Origin: Acholeplasma sp.
GTDB taxonomy: Bacteria > Bacillota_I > Bacilli_A > Acholeplasmatales > UBA5453
NCBI GenBank assembly: GCA_012839355.1
Contig: DUNK01000013.1
Span: 1 to 64,000, forward strand
Direction: 5' to 3'
DNA: 64,000 nucleotides
Numbering within the stretch: the first letter of the stretch is position 1; every line of letters begins with the position of its first letter. Shown here in pieces: positions 56,168-64,000 of this stretch. The notes below the pieces were generated by a model. It was not told the DNA's origin and did no database searches. It saw nothing but the letters and a program-made list of their open reading frames with translations. Both the position numbers and the translations under genes were made by a program.

Positions 56168-56250
56168 AAATATTTGTAGTTGTAAATATTAATAGCGGAA
56201 AAAGTTTTGCTGCAAACAGATTAAAAAGCAAGTTAATCAACGATTTTTAA
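56164..56250 (+). pseudogene. truncated N-terminus of a DagK-like gene
   Basis: GTG start reads VKIFVVVNINSGKSFAANRLKSKLINDF*, like the DagK N-terminal VNPxSGK; 28 aa only. Confidence 0.5.
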
Positions 56251-56330
56251 TGGTTAATTTGCAAAAAAGAAGAAAAAGTGCAAATTAACTTGCTAAAAAC
56301 ATAGTTTAATTTGCACTTTTATTATATTTG
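56227..56330. terminator. nested, mutually exclusive inverted repeats; distal 15-bp stem probably terminates MATE and serpin genes
   Basis: AAAAGTGCAAATTAA (56274-56288)/TTAATTTGCACTTTT (56306-56320); GTTAATTTGCA/TGCAAATTAAC; AGCAAGTTAAT/ATTAACTTGCT. Confidence 0.7.
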
Positions 56331-56343
56331 GTTATAGTTGAGT

Positions 56344-57630
56344 TTATTCTTGAATTTGTGTTAGAGCGCCGATGAAGATAGGTAGATTCGTTTCATTATC
56401 AAGTATCATATATACGAAAGGCCTATCTAACTTAACATAATGACATAACGGATCAATGCTTGTAGTCTCTACTCCAATGCCTGTGACAGCGGCAGCTTTA
56501 GTGCCTTCTTCATCAACTTCAATAAATGTTTTGTGTAAAACTGTGCCGATGTGGAGATTATTACCTACAAGTTCTGCCATATTCTTAAAGTTTGCTGATA
56601 AAGGATTAAATGCTGTTGGCATACCCATATCTGTTAGCATTTTATTCATTGTTATTGAGTAATCATAACTAAATTTAGGAATAGCAGCATAGACCATTGC
56701 ATCTTCTACATTGTTTAAAATGTTAGATAGTGATTCAGTAGTTAGTGAATTAATAAAATCATAAATATCTACATCCATGTTAGGAAGAAGTGCTGCAAAA
56801 CTATATTTATTATCTTTGTAAGGTTTAATGAAGCCTTGAGCAGTAGGACAAGATAAATATTTTAATTCTCGAGAATTCATCATTTCAACGGCTTGTCGTA
56901 TGTTAAGGATATTAGTAAATTCATCATCAGATATTTGATTACTAGTATACTTTTCTTCCCACTTAGAATTAAATACTAACGCATTAATTAAATAAAGCAT
57001 AGCGTCAGGAGAAATGGAGTCTAATATTTTTTCGATCATTCCATCTGTGTTTTTATTAACCCACTTATTAATATCTTTTAAAGTAGTATCGTTAAACGGT
57101 GATTTATATAGTTCGGCATTATAATAGTTCACTGTGGTTTGCAGGAATGTTGGTTTTACATAAAGTCCATTCATTTCACGATACCAAATAGAATTGGCGA
57201 TTTTGAGTTTGTATTGGTCGCTTGACGGTAGTGAGTTAACATAAGCGTAAAGATACTCATTTAAGTCTTCGATTGTAATTCCACCACCTAATAATGCTTC
57301 CATTTCCGTTTTTGTTTGTCCATCAGCACCATTAGCAGTCATTGATAACGCAAGAAGAATTGATAGAGGTGAGATTAAGACGTTCTCTTTTTCTTCTACG
57401 CTTTCATTAACGCTCGCTTTAAACAACTTTAATGCTAAATCTAATTGAGCATCAATGAAAATTTGATCAGCTGCTTTACCAGCTACTTTTTGAGAGGTAA
57501 CTCCATCTAAGAGATTTTCTGCTTGGATAGTTATGTTTGAAACAGGTTTACAACTTGTTAGAGTAAAGATAACTCCTAACACCAGTAAAAATATAGTAAT
57601 TATTTGAAATTTCTTTTTCATATTTTTCAA
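56344..57630 (-). CDS. serpin-family lipoprotein
   Basis: Lipobox LTSC; NVLISPLSILLALSMTANGADGQT; KTFIEVDEEGTKAAAVTG hinge; DRPFVYMILDNETNLPIFIG. Confidence 0.94.
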   Translation of the reverse strand: MKNMKKKFQIITIFLLVLGVIFTLTSCKPVSNITIQAENLLDGVTSQKVAGKAADQIFIDAQLDLALKLFKASVNESVEEKENVLISPLSILLALSMTANGADGQTKTEMEALLGGGITIEDLNEYLYAYVNSLPSSDQYKLKIANSIWYREMNGLYVKPTFLQTTVNYYNAELYKSPFNDTTLKDINKWVNKNTDGMIEKILDSISPDAMLYLINALVFNSKWEEKYTSNQISDDEFTNILNIRQAVEMMNSRELKYLSCPTAQGFIKPYKDNKYSFAALLPNMDVDIYDFINSLTTESLSNILNNVEDAMVYAAIPKFSYDYSITMNKMLTDMGMPTAFNPLSANFKNMAELVGNNLHIGTVLHKTFIEVDEEGTKAAAVTGIGVETTSIDPLCHYVKLDRPFVYMILDNETNLPIFIGALTQIQE

Positions 57631-57695
57631 CTCCTTTACTAATAATACGAATAATATATCGGTTTTGTCCGCTTTTAATTTTAATTAATAGTTGT

Positions 57696-58869
57696 TTATT
57701 CTTCTGAAACAACAAAACTATACTCTAAAACTTCACCTGTAGCTAGCGTTTTATTTCCGCTTCTAACATATATTTCTTGGCCTGTATAAAGTAAAATTAC
57801 AGGATTTGTTTCAGCAAGCGATACTTCAATAGTATAAGTGTTTCCTGCTTCTGTTTCAGTAACATCGTTTCCTTCAGCATCTTTAATACTTAAGATAGTT
57901 ACTGAAAAATCAGCACCATATAAGTAAACTTGTGCAGCACCACCAATAGTTAATTGAGCAGGTGCATCTTCAGGTACATTTATAGTTGCTGCAAAGTTAT
58001 TTGAAAGATCAAATTCATTTTTTATATACATGAAACGGAAATTTTCCATTTGTTCTTTTGTAACGCCGCTAAATAAAGCATCAACAGTTTCACCTTTATT
58101 TGCTTGTGTAACAGTTAAGTTGTTTACTATTAGTCCAATTGGAGTTACTTCAATGTCTTCTTTGTGGTTATAGAGCATATCATCTACATGTAAAGTTCCT
58201 AGAAGAACTTTCATCACAACAACTACTCCACGACCAGAGATAAAGAAAGTATCTATTTCTTGAAGTAATAGTTTTTCTTCATAAACAGCAGTTAATGTAA
58301 GTGCTTCTTCAATTACGTAAGTCATACTATCAAAAGTTTCACCCGCTAATTGCCATTCAGCAAATTTCATTTTATCATCTAATAATTCAGGCCCAGCAAG
58401 TTCTCCGATTGTTGTACCATAACTAATAGAAAGTGGTGCAAGTGGAGCGCCAATTTCGCCAACATCAAGTGTTACAGCGATCTTTTCAGGTTCAAAAGTT
58501 ACTTCAATAGTTAAGCCAACAACTACTGTAATAGTTAATTTATTATCAACTAAAGCAGCCTTTCTTTTGAATTAATTAATAAAGAGGCTAATTCTTTATG
58601 TTCAGGAACTGTAACTAGTAATTCTATTTCTGTATTAGCTTCTAAGTCTGCAGGGTCTAATGTAGCATCTGTTAAACTTATGCCTTCAGGTAATTCTACA
58701 CTTACTCTTGCGTTTTCGTATACTACTTCAATAACCATATCTTCAGCAACTGTGATAGTAATCTTATTGTCAACTAAATCAGTCTTTCTTTTTCATCACC
58801 ACAAGCAGCCATTAGCAGAAGAGTTAATGAACTCATTATAACTAATGCTAATTTAAAAATCCTTTTCAC
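57696..58869 (-). pseudogene. repeat-containing lipoprotein interrupted by two -1 frame changes (ORFs 57696-58370 and 58550-58738 are parts)
   Basis: GTG 58869 reads VKRIFKLALVIMSSLTLLLMAACGDEKERLI*; continuation in other frames as LVDNKITITVAEDMVIEVVYENARV... and LVDNKLTITVVVGLTIEVTFEPEK... Confidence 0.7.
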
Positions 58870-59013
58870 AATAAAACCTCCAATTTAAATTTAAATTTGT
58901 TAAAATTGCATAATAGACAAATCACAAGATAATTATACTCTTCAAAAAAACTTTAAGCAATTAAATAGGTTATATCATAATTTTATAAAATTTATCTCTT
59001 TTATAGGAAATAA

Positions 59014-60222
59014 TTAATTCTCGTCTCCCATTAGCCACCTAGCTAAATCGAATATTTTTACACCATCTTTTATTGTCATTGGGTATGTTGTATTTGCTAA
59101 GATGATTTTAGGATAGGCATCTTTTATAGAAATTAGAGGGGCAAGTTCTCTTTTTAGTGTTTCCTCTCTACTTATATTATCTGATACTTGAATATAGATT
59201 TTTTCACTACCTTTAAGTGCTATAAAATCTATTTCTTTTTCATAAAGTTTGCCAACATATACATCATATCCACGTCTTAATAATTCGATTGCTACTATAT
59301 TTTCATAAGCTCTTCCGTAATCCATATTTCTAACCCCTAACATAGAATAACGGAAAGATAAATCAGATAAATAATACTTGTCGTTTATTTCTAAATGTTT
59401 TTTCCCTCTAATATCGTATCTTTTTACTTTATAAAACATAAAAGCATTGCATAAATATTTGATGTAATTTCCAATAGTTACATGATTTGTTTTAATTTTT
59501 TTGTTATTAAATATGTTAGATATATTATTAGCAGTTGTAAGATTGGATATGTTATCCATTAAAAATTTTGTTAGTGTATCTAATAGTGAAATATCTTCAA
59601 TATTATATCTATCAACCAAATCTCTTTTAATTAAAGATGTATACACATTTTTTATATATGCATTAGAATCTTCTTCGTTTTCATATAGATATGAACCTGC
59701 TAATCCTCCCGCTTTTAAGTAATTTTCTAAATGATTAGAAAAATTATCCTTTATATCAAAATATTCTAAGTATTCCTTAAATGAAAAAGGGAAAATCGGA
59801 ATTTCTATAAATCTTCCGGTAAATAACGTAGACAAATCTGAACTTAATAAAAAAGCGTTAGATCCGGTCAAGTAAATATCATATTTTTTACTATTATGAA
59901 GACTATTAACAGCAATCTCAAATTTATGACAAAGTTGCACTTCGTCAATCATCAAAACATTTTTTGTATTAGGCTTGTAATTGTTTTCGACATATGAATA
60001 TAAACTTTTGTAATCTTTTATATCATCATATTTTAAATTACCATAATCAATTTCTATTAAATTTGTTTCTGGTTCAGTTTCTTTAATGTGTTTTAAATAC
60101 GCCCTCATAAGCTCAGACTTACCAGATCTTCTAATACCAGTTATAATTTTAATATCTGGAGTATTTCTAACTCTTTTAATTCTATCTAGATATAAAGTTC
60201 TTTCGATAAGCTTCATAACCAT
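59014..60222 (-). CDS. AAA ATPase of the AAA_14/DUF4143 type (second copy)
   Basis: ITGIRRSGKSELMRAY, VLMIDEVQLC, C-terminal EKEIDFIALKGSEKIYIQVSD; start may be 60216. Confidence 0.88.
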   Translation of the reverse strand: MVMKLIERTLYLDRIKRVRNTPDIKIITGIRRSGKSELMRAYLKHIKETEPETNLIEIDYGNLKYDDIKDYKSLYSYVENNYKPNTKNVLMIDEVQLCHKFEIAVNSLHNSKKYDIYLTGSNAFLLSSDLSTLFTGRFIEIPIFPFSFKEYLEYFDIKDNFSNHLENYLKAGGLAGSYLYENEEDSNAYIKNVYTSLIKRDLVDRYNIEDISLLDTLTKFLMDNISNLTTANNISNIFNNKKIKTNHVTIGNYIKYLCNAFMFYKVKRYDIRGKKHLEINDKYYLSDLSFRYSMLGVRNMDYGRAYENIVAIELLRRGYDVYVGKLYEKEIDFIALKGSEKIYIQVSDNISREETLKRELAPLISIKDAYPKIILANTTYPMTIKDGVKIFDLARWLMGDEN

Positions 60223-60227
60223 ACCTC

Positions 60228-60313
60228 ACTTTCAAGAAAACAAAAATATTGTTATCTCGAAAGTATTATACTTTAGACTTTCAACTTTTGCAAGTTTTTT
60301 AAATCTTGAAAGT
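60228..60313. repeat. two 37-bp inverted-repeat units at 49-bp period flanking the promoter of the second ATPase
   Basis: ACTTTCAAG..CTCGAAAGT (60228-60264) and ACTTTCAAC..CTTGAAAGT (60277-60313). Confidence 0.8.
60264..60292 (-). promoter_or_regulatory. sigma-A-like promoter of the second DUF4143-type ATPase
   Basis: Minus strand TTGCAA - 17 bp - TATAAT. Confidence 0.65.
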
Positions 60314-60363
60314 CAATATTGTTCTAATTTTATAGGTATTAACACATCTAATTGAATAATGAA

Positions 60364-60480
60364 TTCAGTGGTCCGCATTTTTAGGACAACTGACCTCAGT
60401 ATACTTATACATTCAACCGCAATTCCTTGTTTTTCATGGATTTTATTCCAGATTTTTCAGATTTGTTAATTTCTACATTA
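60364..60480 (-). mobile_element. possible IS-element end remnant
   Basis: Minus strand: ...KSEKSGIKSMKNKELRLNV* followed by GTCAGTTGTCCTAAAAATGCGGACCACTG, resembling a transposase 3' end plus terminal sequence. Confidence 0.3.
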
Positions 60481-60523
60481 GAATATCTCGACTTAAACTA
60501 AATTTTTATAGTTCTTTTCTATA

Positions 60524-60549
60524 AAAAAAATAGCTCGACGAGCTATTTA
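60524..60549 (-). terminator. terminator of tRNA-Gln/His unit
   Basis: AAATAGCTCG-A-CGAGCTATTT with T run on the minus strand. Confidence 0.75.
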
Positions 60550-60566
60550 CTAACCAAATATTTAAA

Positions 60567-60641
60567 TGGCAGGCCCAGCTGGATTCGAACCAACGAGTGA
60601 CGGAGTCAAAGTCCGTTGCCTTACCGCTTGGCTATGGGCCT
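60567..60641 (-). tRNA. tRNA-Gln(TTG)
   Basis: Minus strand AGGCCCA/TGGGCCT acceptor, loop CTTTGAC, GGTTCGAATCC, encoded CCA. Confidence 0.94.
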
Positions 60642-60651
60642 AGATTTAATT

Positions 60652-60728
60652 TGGGGCGGCCAAAGGGACTCGAACCCTCGAATGCTGGAGCCACAATCCA
60701 GTGTGTTAACCACTTCACCATGACCGCC
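60652..60728 (-). tRNA. tRNA-His(GTG)
   Basis: Minus strand G-1 plus GCGGTCA/TGGCCGC acceptor, loop ATTGTGG, GGTTCGAGTCC, C73 and CCA. Confidence 0.94.
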
Positions 60729-60868
60729 GTGTGCCTGTAAACTATTATACAATAAATTTTTTTTATGTAAAGGAAAATTATTGGTATGTTATTTCATAAA
60801 ACCTTTTTTTAGTGGTAAAAGATTAGAGATTTTGATATTATAATAATGGTCGAAAAGAGGAATGAGTA

Positions 60869-61684
60869 ATGAAAATACTATTAAAGGTGTTTTTTGTAGG
60901 CTTTTTAATCTTTATGGGGATGCAGTTATATTCTTGTGCGAGTAGAAGAGCGTATGAAAGAGAATTAATTAAACAAGGTAATGTTGCGTATCAAGAAGGC
61001 GATTTTTCGTTGTTTAAGGAGATTTTTGAATATTATAAGGATGAACCTCATGTTGAAGGTTCATTTACGCTAGAAAACGCTGATAATCGTCATAATATTG
61101 AAAATAAAACGATTAAGTTTGATTTGGTCGTTTTTCTGCAAGCGGAAAAGGGTAAAAACCACCTGACGGTTATTTTAACTAATTTAGAGATGGAAAGGCC
61201 TGATTACACTTTAAGGACTGTGCTTAAAAAGGATGGCGGAGATAAAGTTTTAGAAGAGCGTTTGGTAAGGCTCAGTAAACACAATTGGTATATACAGTAT
61301 TTTGAGTTTGATTGTAATACGATTGATGAACTGATAATAACTCATACAGGTATTACTAGTATTGAACCAATTGTTTTATATAGTTCAAAAGAGAATCCAG
61401 CGTTTAGTGAACATTTTTTAGCTAAACCAGAAGATGATATGGTACAGGCAATTAAAGATAATAGATTAGAAGAAAACGGAATAGTTAAAAGGGCTAAAGA
61501 TCCTTTTCAAGGTAAAGGAGCATCTGTTTTAATAGTGTTAGCTATTTATACGCTTTTTGCGGGATTATTAATGTATGCAGTTTTATTTACTAAAAAGGGA
61601 ATTAGAAAACCTATTAAAAAAGAAGAACTCAGTAAAGATTTAAAAGAAGAAGTTAAAGAAGAAAACAAGAAAGAAGAAGCTTAA
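60869..61684 (+). CDS. membrane protein, unknown (tandem paralogue 1)
   Basis: N- and C-terminal TMs; QGNVAYQEGDFSLFKEIFEYYKDEP shared with next gene. Confidence 0.7.
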   Translation: MKILLKVFFVGFLIFMGMQLYSCASRRAYERELIKQGNVAYQEGDFSLFKEIFEYYKDEPHVEGSFTLENADNRHNIENKTIKFDLVVFLQAEKGKNHLTVILTNLEMERPDYTLRTVLKKDGGDKVLEERLVRLSKHNWYIQYFEFDCNTIDELIITHTGITSIEPIVLYSSKENPAFSEHFLAKPEDDMVQAIKDNRLEENGIVKRAKDPFQGKGASVLIVLAIYTLFAGLLMYAVLFTKKGIRKPIKKEELSKDLKEEVKEENKKEEA

Positions 61685-61697
61685 AAGGGGAATTTAA

Positions 61698-62888
61698 ATG
61701 AAAATATTTGGTAAAGTAATTTTAGGTATAGTTGCAGTATTTTTTGGGATGATGATATTTAATTATTTAAATAGCATTGGAGTTCATAAGGCTGTAGGCG
61801 AACAAGGAGATGTTGCCTATTTAAATAATGATTTTTCATTTTTTAAAGATAGATTTGAATATCATCAAGATACACCGCTGCTTGAAAAACATGTTGAGTT
61901 TATGTTAGATGATGAGTATATAGAAAGAAAAGAGTTAGGTGAAGTAGAAGACAAAACTGTTAAATTTGATTTATATATGTATCATTCAGCTAATGTAAGT
62001 AAAGATAAAGGTAATTATTTAACAGTTTTAGTAAAGGATTTAATCGTTCCAAAAGAATTAGAAGAAGCCCCATATTTAGAAACTATATTTAAATATAACG
62101 CTTATAGACCTAGAAAAAATGAAGCAATCAATATTGTAAAAATAGGTAAAGAAAACTGGTATTTACAGTGGATTAGAATAACATTAGATAATATTAATAG
62201 TTTTATGTTAATTCACGATGATTTATTATTGTATGAACATGATTTAACAGAACCATTTTTAAGAGCGGAAGATCATGACCTTATTCATAAGATAGAGAAA
62301 AAAGATGCCGCTTACTGTGTTGTAGAAGGTTTAAGTGAAGGTGAAGAAGAACTAACAATGGCTGATAGAGAGTCAACAGAAGGGTTAGAATTAAAAGAAT
62401 ATTTAATTGATTTTAAACTCCGCCTAGACGGGAACTTAAGCAAAAAAGAAGAATTATACTTAAGCGGAGAGTTTAATGATTGGGCGATAGCTGATGAAAG
62501 ATATAAACTAACAAAAAATAGTGAAGAAGTCTTTAGCACTAAAATCAATTATGATTCATACTATGATGAGGTCTATTACACTATCACAACCAAAGATGGT
62601 AGATGTGCATTGGATAGTGAAGGTAATGTTAAATACTACAAATATGAATTTTTAAACAAAGATTCTACAATGGCTGATTATGACATAGTTAAATCAGGCA
62701 TTGTTAAATTTAACAAATACGATTATTATAAATGGATAGGCATTAGCGTATACGTTTTAATTATCGGTAGCATCATCACAACAATCTATCTAGTAAAAGC
62801 ACACAAAGAAAGAAAAGAAAACGTATATACTAGCTTCGCAGACACTAAACAAGAAAAAGAAACAGAAGATAGTAGTAAAGAGTTGTAA
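61698..62888 (+). CDS. membrane protein, unknown (tandem paralogue 2) with CBM48-like insert
   Basis: QGDVAYLNNDFSFFKDRFEYHQDTP; insert ELYLSGEFNDWA..YKLTKN..VFSTKI. Confidence 0.7.
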   Translation: MKIFGKVILGIVAVFFGMMIFNYLNSIGVHKAVGEQGDVAYLNNDFSFFKDRFEYHQDTPLLEKHVEFMLDDEYIERKELGEVEDKTVKFDLYMYHSANVSKDKGNYLTVLVKDLIVPKELEEAPYLETIFKYNAYRPRKNEAINIVKIGKENWYLQWIRITLDNINSFMLIHDDLLLYEHDLTEPFLRAEDHDLIHKIEKKDAAYCVVEGLSEGEEELTMADRESTEGLELKEYLIDFKLRLDGNLSKKEELYLSGEFNDWAIADERYKLTKNSEEVFSTKINYDSYYDEVYYTITTKDGRCALDSEGNVKYYKYEFLNKDSTMADYDIVKSGIVKFNKYDYYKWIGISVYVLIIGSIITTIYLVKAHKERKENVYTSFADTKQEKETEDSSKEL

Positions 62889-62929
62889 AAAGAGGAAACA
62901 TGTGTTAATATTTTTAATGCATGTTATGC

Positions 62930-63004
62930 GGGGACATGGTGTCAACGGCAGCACAACGGTCTCCAAAACCGTTGGTCCGGGTTCGAATCCTGGTGTCCCT
63001 GCCA
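62930..63004 (+). tRNA. tRNA-Trp(CCA)
   Basis: GGGGACA/TGTCCCT acceptor (one G-U), loop CTCCAAA, GGTTCGAATCC, encoded CCA. Confidence 0.93.
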
Positions 63005-63015
63005 TTAAAAAAATT

Positions 63016-63043
63016 AACGCCTTTCGGTTGAAGGGCGTTTTTC
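63016..63043 (+). terminator. Rho-independent terminator after tRNA-Trp
   Basis: AACGCCTTTC-GGTT-GAAGGGCGTT followed by T run. Confidence 0.8.
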
Positions 63044-63190
63044 TATTTAAGTGTTCTTCCGTAATGAGGTACGGTTTATAAAAGTTTATAGGATACGAAA
63101 TATTAGTATGTAAAAAGATAGTAGGCGCTCAAAGATTCCAAGAATCAAAAATATATTCATAGAGGCTGAAATTGGTGAGGATGAAAAAAA

Positions 63191-64000
63191 ATGTACAAGA
63201 TAAATGTGGGAAAATTTGACTTTTTGTGGGGGGTTATAATTGAAGAGAATATGACAGTTGAGGAAACACATCAAACAGTTTATACGATAACGTATAGTAT
63301 TAGTAGTGTAATCCATATTTATCAAAAAGTTTATCCGAACCAGATGGTAACAAAAGACTTTATTAATGGCGAGGTTGGAAACTTTGATTGGAAACTCAGT
63401 GGCCTCATAGATCGAAGCTTCCCGTTCCAATATACATATGGTAGTTCAATTACATTAACTACTGAACTTGCTCCATTATCAAGTGAAAACATAGATTATA
63501 CAAAAATTATACAACTTGGAGGAGCATATATAAATAAAATTACTAACCCAGTTGGTCAAAAGGCAATAATTATTCCTAACCAACTTGGTGGTTCAGATGT
63601 TAAAGGTATAACAAACTCTCTTACTGACTCTGTGTTTGTTAATAAAAATGAAGTTGCATATATTGCTCTAGCAGCAACAGCGAATGACAACTTTGAGCTT
63701 ATCGGTTCGCGTGCTTTCTATAATGAAGCGAATCTTAAACAAGTGTTTGTACCAGGTAATGGTTTAACTAGAATCGGCGCTTCAGCGTTTGCAAATTCAG
63801 GTTTAACTAGTTTCAACATTAAAGCAAACTTAGGAAATATTAGTGCAACCGCCTTCAATAACACGCAAAACTTAATGAACTTTACAGTAAGCGCAACGAA
63901 CACTAAATTTAAAGCAGTCAATGGAGTGTTATACTCAAAAGATGGTGAAAAATTAGTTCACTTACCTGCTGGTAGAACAGGCACTTATAAAGTTAAAGAA
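63191..64000 (+). CDS. LRR_5/BspA-like surface protein, 3' truncated by window
   Basis: Open frame to window end: FELIGSRAFYNEANLKQVFVPGNGLTRIGASAFANSGLTSFNIKANLGNISATAFNN...NGVLYSKDGEKLVHLPAG. Confidence 0.8.
   Translation, partial: MYKINVGKFDFLWGVIIEENMTVEETHQTVYTITYSISSVIHIYQKVYPNQMVTKDFINGEVGNFDWKLSGLIDRSFPFQYTYGSSITLTTELAPLSSENIDYTKIIQLGGAYINKITNPVGQKAIIIPNQLGGSDVKGITNSLTDSVFVNKNEVAYIALAATANDNFELIGSRAFYNEANLKQVFVPGNGLTRIGASAFANSGLTSFNIKANLGNISATAFNNTQNLMNFTVSATNTKFKAVNGVLYSKDGEKLVHLPAGRTGTYKVKE

Noticed and set aside
62790-63005. Minus-strand ORF MAGTPGFEPGPTVLETVVLPLTPCP...
   Set aside because: It is the antisense translation of tRNA-Trp, a well-known spurious ORF type.
63086-63430. 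Minus-strand 114-aa ORF
   Set aside because: Overlaps the LRR_5 protein frame and the upstream non-coding region; no family or RBS.

Overview
This is an AT-rich, low-GC Gram-positive (Firmicutes/Tenericutes-like) chromosomal window. From about 1 to 52.9 kb it is mostly conserved housekeeping operons. These include tilS-hpt-ftsH-rqcP-like-lysS, cdaA, ispDF, tsaE-tsaB-rimI-tsaD, glnS, pcrA and a compact paralogue, ligA-uvrA, hprK-lgt, whiA, tex, tdk, a DagK/GH13 pair and an anaerobic RNR locus. From about 52.9 to 64 kb it is accessory: two DUF4143-type ATPases with repeat-rich promoters, a MATE transporter, a serpin lipoprotein, a frameshifted repeat lipoprotein, an IS-like remnant and an LRR_5/BspA-like surface protein running off the window. 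Five tRNAs (Ser, Glu, Gln, His, Trp) are readable. The strongest candidate for an undescribed system is the class III RNR locus (47.8-52.9 kb). An apparently intact ATP-cone/NrdD/redoxin protein is followed by one polypeptide that joins an ATP-cone and NrdD-like domain to the radical-SAM activase NrdG. In that NrdD-like domain the two cysteine positions I could align by eye and the glycyl-radical glycine are all replaced. Other notable signals are phased promoter repeats at both DUF4143 ATPases, an in-frame membrane-domain/TsaD fusion with an internal start, a GH13 protein lacking its nucleophile Asp, and a lipoprotein gene with the same -1 frame change in two homologous repeats. All family calls come from reading motifs; no searches were run.
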